64,000 nt of DNA from CAYPNP01 sp964412195. Lineage in GTDB: Bacteria > Acidobacteriota > JAAYUB01. The stretch covers positions 113,861 through 177,860 of the forward strand of contig CAYPNP010000010.1 in the NCBI GenBank assembly GCA_964412195.1, in the 5' to 3' direction. Below are positions 59,298 to 64,000 of this stretch, piece after piece (position 1 is the stretch's first letter; each line of letters opens with the position of its first letter). The translations under genes and the position numbers were made by a program. A model generated the notes under the pieces. The model did no database searches and was not told the origin of the DNA. It saw only the letters and a list, made by a program, of their open reading frames with translations.

Positions 59298-62200
59298 TTG
59301 AAGCCGCCGACCGACGCCGGAACCGGGTCCGCCATCGCCATCATCGGAATGGCCTGCCGCTTCCCCGGCGCGGATGGTCCCGGCCAGTTCTGGCGCAACC
59401 TCGCCGCGGGGCGCGACTCCATCACCTTCTTCTCGCCGCAGCAGGGCCTGGCCGCCGGGCTGGATCCCGCGCTGGTCCGCCATCCCGACTACGTCCCGGC
59501 CCGCGGGGTCCTCGACGGAGTGGACCTCTTCGACGCCGAGTTCTTCGGCTGCACCACCCGGGAGGCGCAGGTCCTGGACCCCCAGCACCGATTCTTCCTG
59601 ACCTGCGCCTGGGAAGCCTTGGAGCAGGCCGGATACGCCACCGGCCGGACCGGCGCGCGGATCGGCGTCTTCGCCTCCACCTACCGCAGCACCTACCTGC
59701 AGAACCACCTCCTGCGCAACCCGGAGATCTTCCGTCTGGCCGGCGGCTACCAGGTGAAGATCGGCAACCATCCGGACTTCCTGTCCACCCTCGTCAGCTT
59801 CAAGCTGAATCTCACCGGGCCGTCGCTGAACTTGTCCACCGCCTGCTCCTCGTCGCTGGTGGCCGTCCAACTCGGCTGCCAGAGCCTGCAAACAGGGCAA
59901 TCGGACCTGGTCCTGGCCGGCGCCTGCCAGATCACCCTCCCCCAGGAGCGCGGGCAGGTCTGCCGGCAGGGGATGATCTTCTCGCCGGGCGGCCGCTGCC
60001 GCCCCTTCGACGCGGACGCCGACGGCATCGTCATCGGCAGCGGCGCCGGCGTGATCGCGCTGAAGCGCCTGGCCGACGCGCGGGCCGACGGCGACACGAT
60101 CCTGGCGGTGATCCGGGGCGCGGCCGTCAACAACGACGGCGGCCACAAGCCCGGCTACACCGCTCCCTCGGTCGAAGGCCAGAGCCGGGCGATTGCGGCG
60201 GCGCTGGAGCAGGCGGGCGTCTCCGCCGACGACGTCACCTACGTGGAAGCCCATGGCACCGGGACCCCGGTGGGCGATCCCGTGGAGGTGGAGGCCCTGA
60301 CAGAAGCCTTCCGCCGCGGTACCCGCCGCACCGGCTATTGCGGACTGGGTTCCGTCAAGTCCAACTTCGGCCACCTCAACCGGGCGGCGGGCATGGCCGG
60401 CCTGATCAAGACCGTCCTGGCCCTGCGGAACCGGCAGATTCCGCCCTCGCTGCACTTCCGGAGGCCTAATCCCAAGATCGATCTCAGGGGCAGCCCGTTC
60501 CGCATCGTCACGGCGCTCGAGGACTGGGATCCCGGCGGCCGGCCCCGCCGGGCGGGGGTCAGTTCGTTCGGCATCGGCGGCACCAACGCCCACCTGATCC
60601 TGGAGGAGGCGCCGCCGCGGCCGCCGTCCGGGCCCTCCCGGGAGCGCCAGCTGCTGGTGCTCTCGGCCCGCTCCGAATCGGCACTTGCTGAGGCCGGCCG
60701 CCGCCTCGCCCGGCACCTGGAAGAAAATCCGGACCTTCCGCTGGCGGACGTGGCGTACACCCTGGCCGTCGGGCGCCAGGAGTTCCCGCACCGCCGCGCC
60801 GTCCTGGCCGCTACGGCCGCCGAAGCCGCCGCCGCGCTGCGCGCGCCGGAATCCGCCCCATCGGACGATCGGAGCCGACGCTGGATCGCCGGCGAGACGG
60901 TGGACTGGACGGACCTCTTCGCGGGAGAGCATCGGTCGCGCGTGCCCCTGCCCACGTACCCGTTCGAGCCCCAGCGGCACTGGGTGGATCCCGTCCCGCC
61001 GGCGGCGCGTCCCGCGCCCGCTCTGCCCGCGCCGGCGCGCCCGGCGGCGGAGTCCGCCCCTGCAGCGCCGGCGTTGCTCCGGCCCGTCTGGCAGGAGGTG
61101 CCCCTGGAGGAGGCCGCCCCGGGGGAACTGCCCGGCGGCCCGGCACTGGTCTTCGTGGACCCGTGCGGTGTCGGCCATGAACTGGCCGCGCGACTGGAAA
61201 AGGCCGGCGAAACGGTTTTCTGCGTCACCCCCGGAGCCTCGTTTGCCCGGACCTCGCCCCATGAATTCACCCTGAATCCCGGCCGGCCGGAGGAGTACGA
61301 CGGCCTACTGCAGAGCCTTGCCGAAGCCGTCGCGCCGCCCCGCCGGATCGTCCATCTCTGGGGGATCGCCCCGCCTGACCCGGATCCCTTCTCCGAGAAA
61401 GCGATCCGGGACGCGCTGGAGCGAGGGCTGCACAGCCTGGTGCCCCTGGCCCAGGCGCTGGGGCGTATCCAGTCGGAGGAGCCAATCCGGCTGCTCGCGG
61501 GGAGCACGGGCGCCGTGGCCGCGATCGACGGCGACGCGGTGGCGCCCGGCCGGGCCGCAGCGCTCGGCGCGGTGCGGCTGATCCCGTACGAGTACGCCCA
61601 GGTGGACTGCCGGGGCGTCGACCTGCCCCTCCCTGCGGATCCGTCGGATGTCGCGGCGATGGCCGGGATCCTGCGGCGGGAGCTGGCCGCCGGCGGGGGG
61701 CCCGAGGTCTTCGCCTGGCGGGACGGCCGGCGGCTCGCCCGCCGCTTCGAGCCCGCCGCAGACGGGCAGTCGCCGGAAGCCGGGCAGATGCTCCGCCCCG
61801 GCGGCACGTATCTGATCACGGGCGGGACCGGTGCGGTCGGCTTCGCCCTGGCCCAGCGCCTGGCGCGCGACTTCCGGGCAAAGCTGGTCCTGACGGCGCG
61901 GTCCCCCTTCCCCAGCCGGCCGGAGTGGGAGCGGCTGGCGGCCGGCACAGGCCCCGAGACCACCGTGGTCCGCCGGATCCGCGAGATGCTGGCGCTGGAG
62001 CGGCACGGGGCGGAATTCCTGGTGCTCGCGGCCGACGCGACCGAGCGGCAGCAGATGCTGGAAGTGGCGGAAACCGCCACCCGCCGGTTCGGCGCCGTCC
62101 ACGGGGTGATCCACGCCGCCGGCGTGGCCGATCCTCACGGCGTGATCCAGAACCGGACCCGGGCCCAGACCGAGGCGGTCCTGGCGCCGAAGGCGGCGGG

Positions 62201-64000
62201 CGCCCGGATCCTCGACGAGATTTTCCGGGAGCGGCTGCCGGACTTCCTGGCGCTCTGCTCCTCCATGGCCGTGGTGCGCTACGCCCGCGGCTTCGGCCAG
62301 GTGGGCTACTGCGCCGCCAACGAGTTCCTGGACGCCTTCGCCCACGCCCGCACGGCCCGCGGCGGCCGCACCGTAGCCATCAACTGGGATGCCTGGCGCG
62401 AGGAGGGCATGGCTGTGGAGGCGGTCCATCGTCGGACGGCGCGGTCCAACCGGGCCGCTGCCCTCCTGTCCGGCATTCACCCGCTGCTGGGCGAATGCAT
62501 CGAGTCCACTCCAGAGCGGCTGGTCTGCGAACGGCGGTTGACCTCCGAAGACCCCTGGTTCGTCGCCGAGCATCGGCTGCGGGGCGTCCCGCTGGTGCCG
62601 GGGACGGCCTACCTGCAGTGGGCGGCGGCCCTGGCGCTGCTGCAGATGGGCCGCTACCCGCTGGAGATCCGCTCCGCCTGCTTCACCGTACCCTTGCGAG
62701 TACCGGCTGGGAAGACGAAAGTTGTCCGGCTGACCTTGGCAACTGTCCCTGGCGGACACCGCTTCACGGCGGCCAGCCGCGACGCGGCCTGCCCGGACGG
62801 CTGGGTGGAGCATGCTTGCGCGGAGTTGGCGGCGGTTCCGGATGCTTCCAAGCCGGACGGCGCAGAGGCTCCCACCGTGAACCTGGGAGGATTGGACTGG
62901 CGGCCGCAGGAGCTCTCGCCGCCCCGGACCGACGGCCTGGAATTCGGCCCCCGCTGGGATTGTTCCCGGGCGCTGGCCGCGCGCGACGGCGGCCGCTGGA
63001 TCCGCCTCGAGCTGCCGCCGCCGTTCCAGTCCGAGCTGGCTGAGTTCCCGCTCCATCCGGCGCTGCTGGATCGGGCCACTGGATTCGCTTCCCCGCCCGA
63101 CGCGTCCGGCGGCGTTTTCCTGCCTTTCTCCTACGACCGCCTCTGCCTCCATGGTCCGCTGCCCCCGCGCGTCATCAGCCGCGCCAGGCCGGCCTGCGGA
63201 GGCGGGGATGCGGCCGCCTCGACGCGGACTATCGACCTCACCCTGCTGGATGAGTCCGGCCGCGTCGTGGTGGAGATCGAGGGGTACACGCTCCGCCGTT
63301 CGGAGCCTCCGGCGGAAAGCGGGCCTCCGCCAACCGAGGCGCCCCCGCTGATCCCGGCCGTCAAACCGGAAAACCGCCGCCTCGTCGTGGATGCCCCGGG
63401 CCGCCTCGACAGCCTGACCTGGCGGCCCTGCCCTCGCCGGGCGCCCGGCCCCGGCGAGGTGGAGATCCGCGTGGCTGCCGCGGGGCTCAACTTCAAGGAC
63501 GTGCTCCTGGCGCTGGGGATGGTCCCACCCGCCGCGGCGGGTGAGCTGGTCCCCGGCCTGGAATGCGCCGGCACGGTCTCCCGCGTCGGCGCAGGCGTCA
63601 CCGCGTTCCGCCCCGGCGACGAGGTGATGGCGCCGGCGCGCGCCGGCTTCGCCGACTACGCCGTCATCGACGCGCGGCTGGTCGCCGCCCGGCCCGCCGG
63701 CTGGAGCCCGGCCCAGGCGGCCGCGGTCCCGGTGGCCTACGGCACCGCCTGGTACGCACTGATGACGGTGGGGCGTCTGCAGCCGGGTGAGACGGTGCTC
63801 GTCCACGCGGCCGCCGGCGGCGTCGGGCTGGCCGCGGTGCACGTCTGCCGATGGCGCGGCTGCGAGGTTTACGCCACCGCGGGCCGGCCGGAAAAGCACG
63901 AATACCTGCGCTCGCTCGGCGTCCGGCACGTCATGAGCTCCCGCACCCTCGACTTCGCCGGCGAGGTCATGGAGCGGACCGGCGGCCGGGGCGTGGACGT
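59298..64000 (+). CDS. AT-less polyketide synthase, KS-KR-DH-ER (3' end beyond window)
   Basis: The reading frame runs open to the window end, giving at least 1567 residues. The ketosynthase (about 10-440) has Cys183 in STACSSS, His319 in EAHGTGT and His359 in SNFGHLN: all three catalytic residues are present, though the usual DTAC is STAC. A KS-type linker follows, ending VPLPTYPFEPQRHW near 555, where an acyltransferase would normally sit; none is present. Next come a ketoreductase (about 830-1040; TGGTGAVG at 842-849), a dehydratase (HRLRG with His1092, Pro1101) and an enoyl reductase (from about 1365; AAAGGVGLAAV). The order differs from the usual KS-AT-DH-ER-KR. Start is a TTG with GGAG about 10 nt upstream. 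An acyltransferase must act in trans. Confidence 0.85.
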   Translation, partial: MKPPTDAGTGSAIAIIGMACRFPGADGPGQFWRNLAAGRDSITFFSPQQGLAAGLDPALVRHPDYVPARGVLDGVDLFDAEFFGCTTREAQVLDPQHRFFLTCAWEALEQAGYATGRTGARIGVFASTYRSTYLQNHLLRNPEIFRLAGGYQVKIGNHPDFLSTLVSFKLNLTGPSLNLSTACSSSLVAVQLGCQSLQTGQSDLVLAGACQITLPQERGQVCRQGMIFSPGGRCRPFDADADGIVIGSGAGVIALKRLADARADGDTILAVIRGAAVNNDGGHKPGYTAPSVEGQSRAIAAALEQAGVSADDVTYVEAHGTGTPVGDPVEVEALTEAFRRGTRRTGYCGLGSVKSNFGHLNRAAGMAGLIKTVLALRNRQIPPSLHFRRPNPKIDLRGSPFRIVTALEDWDPGGRPRRAGVSSFGIGGTNAHLILEEAPPRPPSGPSRERQLLVLSARSESALAEAGRRLARHLEENPDLPLADVAYTLAVGRQEFPHRRAVLAATAAEAAAALRAPESAPSDDRSRRWIAGETVDWTDLFAGEHRSRVPLPTYPFEPQRHWVDPVPPAARPAPALPAPARPAAESAPAAPALLRPVWQEVPLEEAAPGELPGGPALVFVDPCGVGHELAARLEKAGETVFCVTPGASFARTSPHEFTLNPGRPEEYDGLLQSLAEAVAPPRRIVHLWGIAPPDPDPFSEKAIRDALERGLHSLVPLAQALGRIQSEEPIRLLAGSTGAVAAIDGDAVAPGRAAALGAVRLIPYEYAQVDCRGVDLPLPADPSDVAAMAGILRRELAAGGGPEVFAWRDGRRLARRFEPAADGQSPEAGQMLRPGGTYLITGGTGAVGFALAQRLARDFRAKLVLTARSPFPSRPEWERLAAGTGPETTVVRRIREMLALERHGAEFLVLAADATERQQMLEVAETATRRFGAVHGVIHAAGVADPHGVIQNRTRAQTEAVLAPKAAGARILDEIFRERLPDFLALCSSMAVVRYARGFGQVGYCAANEFLDAFAHARTARGGRTVAINWDAWREEGMAVEAVHRRTARSNRAAALLSGIHPLLGECIESTPERLVCERRLTSEDPWFVAEHRLRGVPLVPGTAYLQWAAALALLQMGRYPLEIRSACFTVPLRVPAGKTKVVRLTLATVPGGHRFTAASRDAACPDGWVEHACAELAAVPDASKPDGAEAPTVNLGGLDWRPQELSPPRTDGLEFGPRWDCSRALAARDGGRWIRLELPPPFQSELAEFPLHPALLDRATGFASPPDASGGVFLPFSYDRLCLHGPLPPRVISRARPACGGGDAAASTRTIDLTLLDESGRVVVEIEGYTLRRSEPPAESGPPPTEAPPLIPAVKPENRRLVVDAPGRLDSLTWRPCPRRAPGPGEVEIRVAAAGLNFKDVLLALGMVPPAAAGELVPGLECAGTVSRVGAGVTAFRPGDEVMAPARAGFADYAVIDARLVAARPAGWSPAQAAAVPVAYGTAWYALMTVGRLQPGETVLVHAAAGGVGLAAVHVCRWRGCEVYATAGRPEKHEYLRSLGVRHVMSSRTLDFAGEVMERTGGRGVD

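Overview
The window is GC-rich bacterial chromosome from a Gram-negative-type cell, with an apolipoprotein N-acyltransferase relative, a DUF5916 outer-membrane beta-barrel and MacA/MacB-type export genes. Several families point to Acidobacteriota or a close neighbour: a VWFA-related protein of the acidobacterial type, a kinase-TPR fusion, DUF5916 and DUF1573 proteins, and a TMTC-like TPR membrane protein. This placement is inferred from gene content only. Nothing in the window is a housekeeping marker that fixes the taxon.

Layout. 0-9.7 kb: a cytochrome bd-like subunit with a C-terminal haem c domain and its partner membrane protein; an Lnt-like gene overlapping a small membrane protein; DUF5916 barrel; Tat-exported DUF362 lipoprotein; EamA transporter. 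9.9-15.5 kb: a probably leaderless Ser/Thr kinase-TPR gene and a secreted HEAT-repeat protein. 15.9-22.5 kb: an accessory block with a 47-residue Lys-rich protein, a PQPEPP-motif protein, a trypsin-like protease fused to a NUC endonuclease, a DUF900-type alpha/beta hydrolase and a secreted lipocalin-like protein. 22.8-24.5 kb: an IS110-family element with a structured upstream leader that may encode a bridge RNA. 24.6-31.0 kb: a visibly AT-richer operon (RHS/YD-repeat protein ending in an M15 peptidase, HEAT protein, VWFA-related protein) bounded by the IS110 gene and an IS630-type remnant; this looks acquired. 32-41.8 kb: PPK2, four tandem paralogues (signal peptide, Ig-like carboxypeptidase-regulatory domain, TPRs) and an eight-PAS histidine kinase. 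41.9-45.3 kb: PLP synthase pdxS and pdxT with a divergent MocR/PdxR-type regulator that lacks the PLP-binding lysine. 45.3-55.1 kb: O-methyltransferase, TtcA-like enzyme, dienelactone hydrolase, tRNA-Arg(ACG), TMTC-like protein coupled to two DUF1573 genes, glycosyltransferase and rimO. 55.1-59.1 kb: an adaptor and two FtsX-type permeases with no ATPase. 59.3 kb to the end: an AT-less polyketide synthase, KS-KR-DH-ER, cut by the window edge.

A second layer lies between the genes. Nearly every longer intergenic gap holds members of several dispersed short repeat families: imperfect palindromes of about 100 bp, hexamer-phased hairpins, GATTAC-type tandem repeats, a REP-like element with 15-bp inverted ends, and TTTCGTGTGTTTCGTG-type runs. 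No gene explains them. With the protease-nuclease block and the RHS operon, they are the most interesting content here.
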